A program made the position numbers and the translations under genes. From assembly GCA_016713225.1 (NCBI GenBank), contig JADJPO010000001.1, forward strand, positions 1,116,001 to 1,180,000: a stretch of DNA of 64,000 nucleotides, in the 5' to 3' direction. This DNA comes from Kineosporiaceae bacterium. GTDB lineage: Bacteria; Actinomycetota; Actinomycetes; Actinomycetales; Kineosporiaceae. Below the pieces are notes generated by a model, which ran no database searches, was not told the origin of the DNA, and worked only from the letters and a program-made list of their open reading frames with translations. This document shows, one piece after another, positions 37,010-45,407 of this stretch (positions are counted from its first letter, which is position 1; each line of letters opens with the position of its first letter).

Positions 37010-39323
37010 GGGGGTCGGCGAGGGGGGTGACGCGGGTGACTCGGGCGATGGGGACGGTGAGGATGCGGGCCGTGGAACGGTCGAAGGCCTGCAGTCGCCC
37101 GGCGGCCACCTCGATGGGTTCGACCAGGCGCTGGCCGACCCGGCCCTCTCCGTCGACATAAGCCACCCACACCGGGCTCCGGCGGGCCATGGCCTGGCTC
37201 AGCTGGATCAGCACGGTGGCCACGTCGGCCGGGGTGGGAGGCAATCCCGGTGGCGGGTCCAGGGCGCCGTCCAGACGGCGGGCGGTGGTGTCGTGGGCCG
37301 CGAGCTCGGTCAGCCGCAAGGCGGTGGCCGCCGACAGCAGCGAGGCGCGGCTCGGTGCCGGCGGTGCCTGGTGGGCCATCACCGGACGGCGCCGCGCCCC
37401 GGTACGGTGCACCGGCGGCGGCGCGACCACCACCGTTCCGTCGGCTGCCTCGGCCGCGGGGGCCAGACCCATGGCGCGCAGGACCTCGAGGACCGCGGCC
37501 GGGTCGGCCTGGGCCGCCAGCACGGTGGGCGCCAGCCGTCGCAACTGCAGCGAGTCCGCGCGCCGGTCGGAGACCAGTTCGGACAGTGCCGCCTCGTCGT
37601 CGCTGCGAATGAACGACCGGGCCGCGCTGACCCGCAGCCGGCCGTGGCGCCGAGCGGTGTCGCCGATCAGGTACTCGAGTGGCTGCGGCACCGGGGTGCG
37701 GGAGTGCTGCTGGAGCCAGGTCAGGATGTCGTCGCCGCTGCGGCCGGCGTCCAGCGCTCGCCGCACCGAGGCCGCGCTGAAGCGCAGAACCGTTGCGCCC
37801 CCGCGGCTCTCGACGTCGGCCAGCAGGTCGAGCTCTCGGGCGACGTAGCGGTCCAGCGGGCCGGGGGCGACGGCGGTCAGGTCGGCCTGTAGCAGGATGT
37901 GGTCGACCGGCGCGGGCAGGGCCGCACCGAGCAGGACGGCGGCCCGCCGGGCGCCGTCCTCGGTCTCTACCAGCAGCTCTCGGCCCGGGGCGGCGACGGC
38001 GACCCCGTCGGTTCCGGCAGGCCCCAACAGGCCCAGCCAGACCCCTTCGCCGACAACGGCTTCGAGCAACCGTCGACGCCCCGGTCCGGTGCGGCGCGGC
38101 GTCGTCCAGGCGTAGCGCTCGATGAGGTCCGTCGGGGTGGTGCCCTGCTGTGCCGGCAGATCGGCCAACGTTCGCAGCAGCCACGTCCGCATGCCGACAG
38201 CGACCGGCCGCGTGAGGTCCGGGCCGAGCGCACTGCGCGGCGCGTCCCGCTCGTCGCGGGTGCCCACCAAGTGCGGGCAACGAGGGCTGCTCAGGTAGGC
38301 GCGGGCCAGCTCCACCCAGCGTTGTGGGACGTCGCGAGCCAGCCAGACGTCGACCTCCGGCGTGGGCGCCCAGTGCGGGTCGATCTCGCCGTCGTCGGCG
38401 ATCAGCCCGGCGGCGTAGGCGATCTCGACGATGCGCGCGGCGTCGGTTTCGTCCACCTCGAGCCCGGCTGCGGTGCGTTTCAGTTCGCGGACGCCCAACC
38501 CACCGGCACGAAGCACCGGTGGTGGCGTCGTGCCCCACAGCTGCGCCAGGGCCGCCACCAACCTCACCGCTTCGGAGGCAGCCTGCGCGGCATGGGTCTC
38601 GGCCTGGGGCGCCGGGCGCAGCGGCAGGTCCGGGGCGTCGACGGCCGGTTCGCGATGGGTGCGCCCGGCGCGCAACCGCAGTGCGACCTCGCGCGGCACC
38701 ACCACGTGCTCGCTGTCGGCGACGGCGAGCAGGCCGCGGGCCAGCAGCCACTCCAGCGGCGCCTGGCTGGCCTCGTCCACCGGTCGATCCGCGTGGGCCA
38801 CCTGGCCGCGAGGGCCGTCCCAGGTGAGGCGGTCGAGGACGGCGCGGGCGCCGTCCGGTGCCTCGTCGAGCAGTTCGCTCACCCGGGCCGGGGTCAACCC
38901 GGTCACCGGGCCGAGCCCCGCCGGGTAGGGGGCGAAGCACTCGTGCGCCGCGCGCACCGGGGTGAGCTGGTCGTCCGGCCCCCAGATCAGGGCCAGGGTG
39001 CGCAGCCGGTCCAGGGCCGGGCCCGCCGGCGCGCCCCAGGCGGCGCTCACCTGGGTGGCCGTGATCGCCTCGGTGGTGCCGGTCAGGGCGACGACGGTCT
39101 CGAGCACCTGCAGCGTGGCGAGGTCGAGGGCGTCGACGGCGAGTTGCACGCTGGGGCGCATGGCGGCCCGCTGGGCCAGCGCCCCGAGGTCGTGGGGCAG
39201 CGGGATCGCCAGATCGGGTCGGGCATGGAGCAGATCAGCCAGCGCCTCGTCGTCCCGGCGGCGTAACTCGTCGGCCAGGCTGCGTGGCGGCGCGGCGGCA
39301 GCGGCGGATCGGCGAGGGGACAC
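37005..39323 (-). CDS. helicase-C-domain protein, partner of XPB (Rv0862c-like)
   Basis: 772 aa. An N-terminal helical region (LADELRRRDDEALADLLHARPDLAIPLPHDLGALAQRAA) is followed by winged-helix-like repeats. The C-terminal helicase-associated domain (from about 460, HILLQADLTAVAPGPLDRYVARELDLLADVESRGGATVLRFS) lacks the ATP-binding motifs. In mycobacteria the homologue lies next to XPB. It might act with the helicase, but no reaction is known. GTG 39323 is the first codon consistent with the conserved LADELR region. The stop lies in the palindrome half copy. Confidence 0.83.
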   Translation of the reverse strand: MSPRRSAAAAAPPRSLADELRRRDDEALADLLHARPDLAIPLPHDLGALAQRAAMRPSVQLAVDALDLATLQVLETVVALTGTTEAITATQVSAAWGAPAGPALDRLRTLALIWGPDDQLTPVRAAHECFAPYPAGLGPVTGLTPARVSELLDEAPDGARAVLDRLTWDGPRGQVAHADRPVDEASQAPLEWLLARGLLAVADSEHVVVPREVALRLRAGRTHREPAVDAPDLPLRPAPQAETHAAQAASEAVRLVAALAQLWGTTPPPVLRAGGLGVRELKRTAAGLEVDETDAARIVEIAYAAGLIADDGEIDPHWAPTPEVDVWLARDVPQRWVELARAYLSSPRCPHLVGTRDERDAPRSALGPDLTRPVAVGMRTWLLRTLADLPAQQGTTPTDLIERYAWTTPRRTGPGRRRLLEAVVGEGVWLGLLGPAGTDGVAVAAPGRELLVETEDGARRAAVLLGAALPAPVDHILLQADLTAVAPGPLDRYVARELDLLADVESRGGATVLRFSAASVRRALDAGRSGDDILTWLQQHSRTPVPQPLEYLIGDTARRHGRLRVSAARSFIRSDDEAALSELVSDRRADSLQLRRLAPTVLAAQADPAAVLEVLRAMGLAPAAEAADGTVVVAPPPVHRTGARRRPVMAHQAPPAPSRASLLSAATALRLTELAAHDTTARRLDGALDPPPGLPPTPADVATVLIQLSQAMARRSPVWVAYVDGEGRVGQRLVEPIEVAAGRLQAFDRSTARILTVPIARVTRVTPLADPR

Positions 39324-39366
39324 CCGTCCAACGCTACGCGCTGGCGCGGCCCGCTACGGTGTGCCG

Positions 39367-40260
39367 GTGCGGATCGGGATGATCGTGCTGCCGATGCGCC
39401 GGTGGGCGCAGCAGGAGCACCAGTGGCGCGAGGTCGAGCGTCTGGGCTTCGACCATGCCTGGACCTATGACCACCTCACCTGGGATCCCTATGTCGGGAT
39501 GCCTTGGGGAGCAACGATTCCCACGTTGGTTGCGGCCGCCACGGTGACCTCCCGCATTCCGCTGGGAACCTGGGTCGCCTCGCCGAACTACCGGCACCCG
39601 GTGCCGTTCGCCCGCGAGTTCACCGCGCTGGACGACATCAGTGGCGGGCGCGCCGTGTTGGGCATCGGCGCCGGCGGCACCGGGGCGGATGCCTCGGTGC
39701 TCGGTGAGCCGCTCGCTCACCCGGCCGAGCGCGCCGCGCGGCTCGAGGAGTTTGTCGAGCTGCTGGACGCCGTGATGACCCGGCCGTCGACCTCGCACGT
39801 CGGGAAGTACTACCGGGTGGTCGACGCCGAGACCACCCTGAGCTGTGTGCAGCGACCCCGGCTGCCGTTCGTGGTGGCCGCCAACGGTCCTCGATTGATG
39901 CGGCTGGCCACTCGGTTCGCTGCCGGGTGGGCGACCACCGGGTCGCCGTCCGTCGTGCGCGGTGAGACCGACGACGACGTCTGGTGGCGTGGGGTCGCCG
40001 AGCTGTCCGCCCGCTTCGACGAGGTGCTCGCGGCCTCGGGCCGCGCGCCGTCCTCGATCGATCGGTACCTGTCGGTGGACGCCGCCCCGACCTTCGCGCT
40101 GGTCTCGCTCGAGAAGTTCCGGGACGTCGTGGGCCGGGCGGGTGACCTGGGCTTCACCGATGTGGTGGTGCACTGGCCGGTGCCGGGGGCGCCGCGGTAT
40201 GACGCGCCGGAGTCGATGGTCGAGACGGTGGCCGCTGAGCTCGCATCGGTGCAAGGTTGA
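39367..40260 (+). CDS. LLM-class (luciferase-like) flavin/F420-dependent oxidoreductase
   Basis: 297 aa. It begins RIGMIVLPMRRWAQQEHQW and continues with the TIM-barrel motifs of the LLM class: TYDHLTWDPYVGMPWGATIPTLVAAA, LGTWVASPNYRHPVPFAREFTALDDISGGRAVLGIGAGG, and PFVVAANGPRLMRLATRFAAGW. In actinomycetes such proteins often use F420. The substrate is unknown. The start is GTG 39367 (or 39361); no ribosome site is visible, and TACGGT just upstream suggests a leaderless message. It is divergent from the helicase-C gene with only about 40 bases between. Confidence 0.85.
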   Translation: MRIGMIVLPMRRWAQQEHQWREVERLGFDHAWTYDHLTWDPYVGMPWGATIPTLVAAATVTSRIPLGTWVASPNYRHPVPFAREFTALDDISGGRAVLGIGAGGTGADASVLGEPLAHPAERAARLEEFVELLDAVMTRPSTSHVGKYYRVVDAETTLSCVQRPRLPFVVAANGPRLMRLATRFAAGWATTGSPSVVRGETDDDVWWRGVAELSARFDEVLAASGRAPSSIDRYLSVDAAPTFALVSLEKFRDVVGRAGDLGFTDVVVHWPVPGAPRYDAPESMVETVAAELASVQG

Positions 40261-40309
40261 CGGATCGGTGGGGCCCGCCACAGGCGTCGGGCACCTGAGA
40301 GGGCAGGAC

Positions 40310-41221
40310 ATGGCGAGGAGAACGACGACGGCGGCGCCGGCTGCGCGCACGGTGTATCTCGGTCTGCTGTCGGACAAGCAATGGCCGGGGGCGCTGTCCG
40401 CCAAGGGGGTGCAGCTGGCCAACGGCAGCTTGGCGCCGACGCTCGACCGTTACTACGTGCCCGTGGCCCCGCGCGCGAAGACGCGGTGCATCGACGGGCG
40501 CCACGACCCGAGCCTGGACGAGTCGATGCTGGGGCCGCAGGTGCCCGGTGGCGCACCCGGGTCGGCGTTGGCCTACCGGCTGGGGGTGGACAAGGACGAC
40601 CTGACGCGCGGCACGTTCACCGGTGACGCCGAGATGATGATCGAGGCCTACCTCCGGCAGGGACTGTCACCGGGTGGCCACCGCGACAATCGCGAGCATG
40701 GCCACGACGTCGGCTGCGGGGCGATCGACGGGCTGCGTCAGGTGTTGGACTGCATGATCGACCCGACGTTGGTCGAGGACCACAAACGTCTGGTGCGCAC
40801 CATCCTGGACACCGACTTCAATCGCGATCACTACCTGCGCGTGCTGGGCGGAGGACTGGTGCTGCGCAGTCGTTCGGAGGGCTACTTCGCAGGACGGCGC
40901 GACATCCTGGATCTGCTCGAGCGCAAGGCACCGAACAGTATCTCGGTGCTCGAAGGCCATCATCAGGAGGCCTATGTGATGGTCAACCTGGTGCCCTCGA
41001 CCACGTTGTCGTCGAACCGGTTCGCGGCGGATCAGGGCGGCTCACAGGCCTTCGGCTACGACCTGTGGCGCTCGCGTCAGCTGGCGCAGATCCTGTTTCC
41101 GCTGCCCTCGCAGCAGCTCGATCGGGAACGCTTCATCCATGCCCGGGTGATGCTGACCATCGCGACCCTGATGGCGCTGACCGACGGATCGCTGGCGATG
41201 ATGGTCCGGCTGCCGCTGTAG
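40310..41221 (+). CDS. carbonic anhydrase-like protein (cadmium/zeta or beta type metal site)
   Basis: 303 aa. It has RCIDGR (Cys60, Asp62, Arg64), which is the CxDxR signature of beta-class enzymes, then GGAPGSALAY, GGHRDN and HGHDVGCGAIDGL (His130/132, Cys136). The spacing CIDGR...GH..HG..GCGA resembles bacterial proteins related to the cadmium-containing (zeta) carbonic anhydrase more than ordinary beta enzymes, where the second ligand pair is HxxC. The C-terminal 140 residues look unrelated to either. A metal-binding role is likely; CO2 hydration is not shown. ATG 40310 is preceded by GGGCAGG. Confidence 0.55.
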   Translation: MARRTTTAAPAARTVYLGLLSDKQWPGALSAKGVQLANGSLAPTLDRYYVPVAPRAKTRCIDGRHDPSLDESMLGPQVPGGAPGSALAYRLGVDKDDLTRGTFTGDAEMMIEAYLRQGLSPGGHRDNREHGHDVGCGAIDGLRQVLDCMIDPTLVEDHKRLVRTILDTDFNRDHYLRVLGGGLVLRSRSEGYFAGRRDILDLLERKAPNSISVLEGHHQEAYVMVNLVPSTTLSSNRFAADQGGSQAFGYDLWRSRQLAQILFPLPSQQLDRERFIHARVMLTIATLMALTDGSLAMMVRLPL

Positions 41222-41227
41222 ACCTCT

Positions 41228-41296
41228 CATGATCACCGTGTGATCGCCGTTTCCGCCGGTTCAGCCGGAGCGAACTGCGATCTGATGGTGATCATG
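41228..41296. repeat. intergenic palindrome, family B copy 1
   Basis: CATGATCACCGTGTGATCGC (41228 on) pairs imperfectly with GCGATCTGATGGTGATCATG (ending 41296). The loop contains CGGTTCAGCCGGAGC. It lies between the carbonic-anhydrase-like gene and the padR gene. Confidence 0.8.
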
Positions 41297-41321
41297 GTTG
41301 ATGTCAGCTACCTTGTGACGC

Positions 41322-41747
41322 ATGGAACCCGGTGAGGCACGAGTGCTGCCTCAGTTGCGCCGCGGCGCGCTGGAGTTCTGCGTGCTGGCGCTGCTGCGCT
41401 CGACCCCCCGCTACGGATTCGACATCGTGCGTGAGCTCAGTGAGGCCGATGGTCTGCTGACCAGCGAGGGAACGATCTATCCGCTGCTGTCGCGGCTGCG
41501 CAAGGAGGGCCTGGTGACCACCACCTGGCAACCCTCGGACGCCGGCCCGCCGCGGCGCTACTACGCCCTGACCGGCGATGGCCGTACCGCGTTGGATCGG
41601 TTCGGTCAGGACTGGCGCCGGTTCCGGGATGCGGTCGACCGGGTGCTCGGGTCGGGCTCGGGGTGGCCCGAGCACCCGCGTCCGGCGGTGACGGAAGCGG
41701 AGTCCGACGTGGTGGTCGTCGGGCCACCGGCGGAGAGGAGAGACTGA
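41322..41747 (+). CDS. PadR-family transcriptional regulator
   Basis: 141 aa. PadR winged helix: RRGALEFCVLALLRSTPRYGFDIVRELSEADGLLTSEGTIYPLLSRLRKEGLVTTTW, then YYALTGDGRTALDRF. TACCTT 7 bases before ATG 41322 can serve as a -10 box, so the message may be leaderless. The stop overlaps the next start (TGATG). Pairing of padR with a HAAS-domain membrane protein is a common two-gene signal unit. Confidence 0.88.
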   Translation: MEPGEARVLPQLRRGALEFCVLALLRSTPRYGFDIVRELSEADGLLTSEGTIYPLLSRLRKEGLVTTTWQPSDAGPPRRYYALTGDGRTALDRFGQDWRRFRDAVDRVLGSGSGWPEHPRPAVTEAESDVVVVGPPAERRD

Positions 41748-42439
41748 TGTCCGTGGGATTGGATCATCCGCTGGTCGCGGCCTATCTACGACGCCTCGAC
41801 GAGGCCGCGGTCGGGTTGCCGGCCGGACGGCGCGGCGAGCTCGTCGAAGAGATCCGCGGTCACGTGGCCGACGCGCTGCTGGCCGTCGGGGACGACGAGC
41901 CCGCAGTGCGTGGGGTGTTGGACCGGTTGGGCTCGCCCGAGGACATCGTGGCCGCCGAGCGGGAGGGTGGCCTGGCCTCCGAGCCACCGGGGTATGTGGG
42001 TGCGGCGAACCCCTTTGCGGGGCACACCTACCCGTCGAGCCATCCATCGGGTTCGGCCTACCCGCCGAGCTCGGCTCCGCCCGCGCCCTACCCGTCGAGC
42101 CCCTACCCCAGCGGGCCGACGCCGGCTCGCACCTGGGGTCCGGTCGAGATCATCGCGGTGGTGGGCCTGACCATCGGCGCCTTCGTCCTGCCGGTGATCG
42201 GCCCGATCATCGGCCTGGTCTGTGCCTGGGTGTCGACGCAGTGGACCCGCCGCGAGAAGATCGTCGCCACCATCTGGACGGCGTTGATGCCACTGGTGAT
42301 CGTGCTGGCCGGGGCCGCGGTGTTCATGGTGCGCGCCGACACGTCGAGTTCGACGGATCAGGCGCCGATCATCGTCGATGAGCCGGCCCAGCCGATGCCG
42401 AGCATGCAGGCGAGTCCGAGCATGGGGGTGAGTCCCTGA
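41747..42439 (+). CDS. HAAS-domain membrane protein of the PadR operon
   Basis: 230 aa. The N-terminal helical domain (LVAAYLRRLDEAAVGLPAGRRGELVEEIRGHVADAL, then VLDRLGSPEDIVAAE) is the HAAS/DUF1700 signature found next to PadR regulators. A Pro/Ser/Tyr-rich linker (about 85-125) follows, then two transmembrane helices (about 130-165 and 180-200) and a short acidic/Met tail. It begins within the padR stop (TGATG) and ends the same way into the next small gene. Confidence 0.8.
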   Translation: MSVGLDHPLVAAYLRRLDEAAVGLPAGRRGELVEEIRGHVADALLAVGDDEPAVRGVLDRLGSPEDIVAAEREGGLASEPPGYVGAANPFAGHTYPSSHPSGSAYPPSSAPPAPYPSSPYPSGPTPARTWGPVEIIAVVGLTIGAFVLPVIGPIIGLVCAWVSTQWTRREKIVATIWTALMPLVIVLAGAAVFMVRADTSSSTDQAPIIVDEPAQPMPSMQASPSMGVSP

Positions 42440-42582
42440 TGGGCATCGTCGGTGGGCTCGCGAGCCTGCTCATGCTGGCCCTGGCCCTGGCCGGCCTGTT
42501 CGGCCCCGTGATCGCGGGCGTCTACCTCATGATCCGGCTCAACGCGCGGGCCGGCGGTCCCCACGCCACAAACCCTCGGTGA
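42439..42582 (+). CDS. 47-residue single-pass membrane protein
   Basis: ATG 42439 overlaps the stop of the HAAS gene (TGATG). The product is a hydrophobic helix (GGLASLLMLALALAGLFGPV) followed by IAGVYLMIRLNARAGGPHATNPR and stop TGA 42580-42582. The coupling and the good membrane helix make it real despite the length. Its last codons and stop lie within the left arm of the 100-bp palindrome. Confidence 0.6.
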   Translation: MGIVGGLASLLMLALALAGLFGPVIAGVYLMIRLNARAGGPHATNPR

Positions 42583-42660
42583 TCATGTAATCCGTGCACG
42601 CTCGTGAATTCCTTCACGAGCGTGCACGGATTACATGATCACCGAGGGTTTGTGGGGTGG
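42561..42660. repeat. intergenic palindrome, family A copy 3: near-perfect 100 bp
   Basis: Two 48-base arms (42561-42608 and 42613-42660) with a single mismatch and a 4-base loop. The arm contains CGGTGATCATGTAATCCGTG and continues to GCTCGTGAA at the loop. It is the longest and cleanest of the set. Confidence 0.95.
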
Positions 42661-42738
42661 GGCGTGGAGCCCTGGTGATCCGGGCCGCCCGACGCGAGGA
42701 TGTCAGCAGACAGACCGCTCACCACGCCGGAGGCCGCC

Positions 42739-44394
42739 ATGCTCTCCAAGCCGCTGCCCGCCTACTCGTCGGGCACCGCCGACAAACCACTGCTCGGCCA
42801 GACCCTGGGCGCCAACTTCGAACGCTCGGTCGCCCGGTTCGGTGACCGTGAGGCCCTGGTGGACGTCGCCACCAACCGCCGCTGGACCTACAACGAGCTC
42901 GATGTCGAGATCGACGAGGCGGCTCTCGGGTTGCTCGAGCTGGGCATCGGCAAGGGTGACCGGGTGGGCATCTGGGCGCTCAACTGTGCCGAGTGGGTGA
43001 TCATCCAGTACGCCACGGCCAAGATCGGCGCGATCCTCGTCAACGTCAACCCGGCCTACCGCGCCCACGAACTGCGCTACGTCATCGAGCAGTCGGGCAT
43101 GCGGCTGCTGGTCAGTGCCACCGTCTACCGCAGCTCGGACTATCGGGCGATGGTCGAGCAGGTGCGTCCCGACTGTCCTGGACTGACCGAGGTGGTCTAC
43201 ATCGGTGAGGACTCCTGGGACCAGCTGATGGCCCGCGGCTCGCGGGCAGACCATCAGCGACTCGAGGCGCAGGCGGCCACGCTGTCGTTCGACGACGCGA
43301 TCAACATCCAGTACACCAGCGGCACGACCGGCTTCCCGAAGGGCGCCACGCTGTCGCACCACAACATCCTCAACAACGGCTACTTCGTCACGGCCAGAAT
43401 CGGTTTCACCGAGAAGGACCGGCTCGCCATCCCCGTTCCGATGTACCACTGCTTCGGCATGGTCATGGGGGTGATCGGCTCGTTCAGCCATGGCGCCGCG
43501 GTCATCTTCCCGTCGCCGTCCTTCGACCCCGCCGCGACCCTGAGTGCCGTCCAGGCCGAACGCGCCACGGCGCTGTACGGCGTCCCGACGATGTTCATCG
43601 CCGAGCTCGGCCTCCCGGACTTCGCGAGCTACGACCTCACCACGCTGCGCACCGGGATCATGGCGGGCTCGCCCTGCCCGGTCGAGGTGATGAAGCGGGT
43701 GGTGGCCGACATGCACATGGAGCAGGTGGCGATCGCCTACGGGATGACCGAGACCTCGCCGGTCTCGACGATGACCCGCATGGACGACGACCTCGATCGT
43801 CGTACGTCGACCGTCGGCACGGTCATGCCCCACGTCGAGGTCAAGATCGTCGACCCGGCAACGGGTTTGGAGCTTCCGCGCGGTGATCACGGCGAGCTCT
43901 GCACCCGCGGCTACTCGATCATGCTGAGCTACTGGAACGAACCCGAGCGGACGGCCGAGGCCATCGACGCCGCCGGCTGGATGCACACTGGCGACCTTGC
44001 CGTGATGGACGATCAGGGCTACGTCAACATCTCCGGCCGGATCAAGGACATGGTGATCCGGGGTGGTGAGAACATCTACCCACGCGAGATCGAGGAGTTC
44101 CTCTACACCCACCCCGACATCGCCGACGTGCAGGTGGTCGGCGTCCCGGACGTCAGGTACGGCGAGGAGCTGATGGCCTGGGTGGTGATGAAACCCGACC
44201 GCGAACCCGTGACGGCAGAAGCGATCCGGGCGTTCTGCACCGGCCAGCTCGCTCATTTCAAGATCCCGCGCTACGTGCACATCGTCGAGGGCTTCCCGAT
44301 GACGATCAGTGGCAAGGTGCGCAAGGTCGAGATGCGTGAGGCGGCGGTCGGGCTGTTGGGCCTGGACGACGCAGCGCGCATCCGCCACGCCTGA
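42739..44394 (+). CDS. fadD: AMP-dependent fatty acyl-CoA synthetase (FadD-like)
   Basis: 551 aa. Adenylate-forming enzyme: A3 motif YTSGTTGFPKGATLSHHN (about 190-208), A5 AYGMTETSPVS, A7 GWMHTGDLAVMD, A8 GRIKDMVIRGGENIYPREIEEFL and the A10 lysine in ISGKVRKVEMRE. It activates a medium- or long-chain acid to acyl-AMP and then acyl-CoA. ATG 42739 is preferred because GGAGG precedes it by 5 bases; ATG 42700 has none at a usable distance. It follows the 100-bp palindrome and stands alone. Confidence 0.9.
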   Translation: MLSKPLPAYSSGTADKPLLGQTLGANFERSVARFGDREALVDVATNRRWTYNELDVEIDEAALGLLELGIGKGDRVGIWALNCAEWVIIQYATAKIGAILVNVNPAYRAHELRYVIEQSGMRLLVSATVYRSSDYRAMVEQVRPDCPGLTEVVYIGEDSWDQLMARGSRADHQRLEAQAATLSFDDAINIQYTSGTTGFPKGATLSHHNILNNGYFVTARIGFTEKDRLAIPVPMYHCFGMVMGVIGSFSHGAAVIFPSPSFDPAATLSAVQAERATALYGVPTMFIAELGLPDFASYDLTTLRTGIMAGSPCPVEVMKRVVADMHMEQVAIAYGMTETSPVSTMTRMDDDLDRRTSTVGTVMPHVEVKIVDPATGLELPRGDHGELCTRGYSIMLSYWNEPERTAEAIDAAGWMHTGDLAVMDDQGYVNISGRIKDMVIRGGENIYPREIEEFLYTHPDIADVQVVGVPDVRYGEELMAWVVMKPDREPVTAEAIRAFCTGQLAHFKIPRYVHIVEGFPMTISGKVRKVEMREAAVGLLGLDDAARIRHA

Positions 44395-44496
44395 TCAGCC
44401 GCCGTCGTGCGCTCGGCATGCATGGTCGGAATCGCGACCGCGCAGGTCGCTGAAGAGGTTGTCGAACCAGATGTCGAGGGTGCGGCAGTGGATCAT
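44395..44496 (-). pseudogene. 33-codon fragment resembling part of the next minus-strand gene
   Basis: The reading MIHCRTLDIWFDNLFSDLRG shares LDxWFDNxxxDL with the protein at 44553-45230 (WLDTWFDNALVDLAV). A stop precedes it in frame and it ends at TGA 44395-44397. It is probably the remnant of a paralogue; a short true peptide is possible. Confidence 0.35.
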
Positions 44497-44552
44497 GAGC
44501 GTTGCTCACCCATGGGAGCCAGGTGCCGAGCGCCGGAGGCCGGGCGCTCAGC

Positions 44553-45230
44553 TCAGCGCAGCGCCGTCCGCACTTGCTCGCGGAGTGCCTCGACGCGCCA
44601 GCCGGCATCGGCATGGTGGCGCTGCAGCCGGGTGATCAGGTCGGCCAGCGCTCGTGCGGTGTCGGCGATCTCGGCATGGCCCCGGCCCAGCTCGCTGCCC
44701 ACGGCCAGGTCGACGAGCGCGTTGTCGAACCAGGTGTCGAGCCAGCGCCACCCCTCGCTCACCTGGGCGCCGTAGGGGTTGGCCGGCACCTGTCGTGGCC
44801 CCGCCCGTACGGCGAGGCGTCCATCGGGCGGCGGTGCCGGATCCTCACAACCGGCGAGGTCCTCGAGATCGGCGAGCTGCCGGCGCAGCCGGCCCAGCAG
44901 GAACCGCGCCCGGCCCAGGTCGTCGCCGGATCGGTCGAGCCGATCGTGTTCGAACAGGTCCGCCCATCGGGACGGCGAGGTGAGCAGGTCCAGCAATGAC
45001 CAGCCGAGACTGCGCGACAGCTCGTCGCCGGCCTCATCGAGCGCGCCCGCGGCGCGGCGGGCCGTGGCCAGCGCGGTGCCGACGGCGGCGAGCCACCGAT
45101 GCGCCCCGGCCAGTTCCTCGACAGCCGCGCCGGCCGCCCCTGCCCGGGGGTCGCCGTCCGCAGCCAGGGCCGAGGCCGCCAGCCGCCAACGCAACAGCTC
45201 GTCGTCCCCGCGCGGGAACCCCTCGGCCAT
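44553..45230 (-). CDS. hypothetical helical protein (225 aa)
   Basis: Almost wholly alpha-helical and Ala/Leu/Arg/Asp-rich: DDELLRWRLAASALAADGD, then ELAGAHRWLAAVGTALATARRAAGALDEAGDELSRSLGWSLLDLL, a short CEDPAPPPDGR loop, and WLDTWFDNALVDLAVGSELGRGHAEIADTARALADLITRL. There is no membrane segment or signal peptide. The family was not recognised. ATG 45230 has GGGGAGG but only one base away; a start up to 20 codons upstream cannot be excluded. It is divergent from the HAD gene, with an inverted repeat between. Confidence 0.6.
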   Translation of the reverse strand: MAEGFPRGDDELLRWRLAASALAADGDPRAGAAGAAVEELAGAHRWLAAVGTALATARRAAGALDEAGDELSRSLGWSLLDLLTSPSRWADLFEHDRLDRSGDDLGRARFLLGRLRRQLADLEDLAGCEDPAPPPDGRLAVRAGPRQVPANPYGAQVSEGWRWLDTWFDNALVDLAVGSELGRGHAEIADTARALADLITRLQRHHADAGWRVEALREQVRTALR

Positions 45231-45276
45231 ACCTCCCCGGTCGGCACGCAGGGCCGGGGTCTGAGGCGCCCGCGAT

Positions 45277-45333
45277 CGAGTGGGGACCAACGCACCGTTC
45301 CACGACGCGAAACGGTGCGTTCGTCCCCACTCG
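45277..45333. repeat. intergenic palindrome, family C
   Basis: 25-base arms CGAGTGGGGACCAACGCACC.. and ..GGTGCGTTCGTCCCCACTCG with two mismatches and a 7-base loop. It lies between divergent genes, upstream of both. Confidence 0.88.
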
Positions 45334-45407
45334 TGCAGCGTGCCGAGCGCGGCCGGCGCCGGCGCGGGCTAGGGTGCGCGCTCGAGCTGGGCGACGATCG
45401 GGCGGAG

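Noticed and set aside
42703..44388. 561-codon minus-strand frame opposite fadD
   Set aside because: Exact antisense shadow of the acyl-CoA synthetase, His/Val/Arg-rich.
45099..45407. N-terminal extension of the HAD gene
   Set aside because: It would overlap the divergent gene and read through the family C palindrome; ATG 45408 starts just before the HAD motif.
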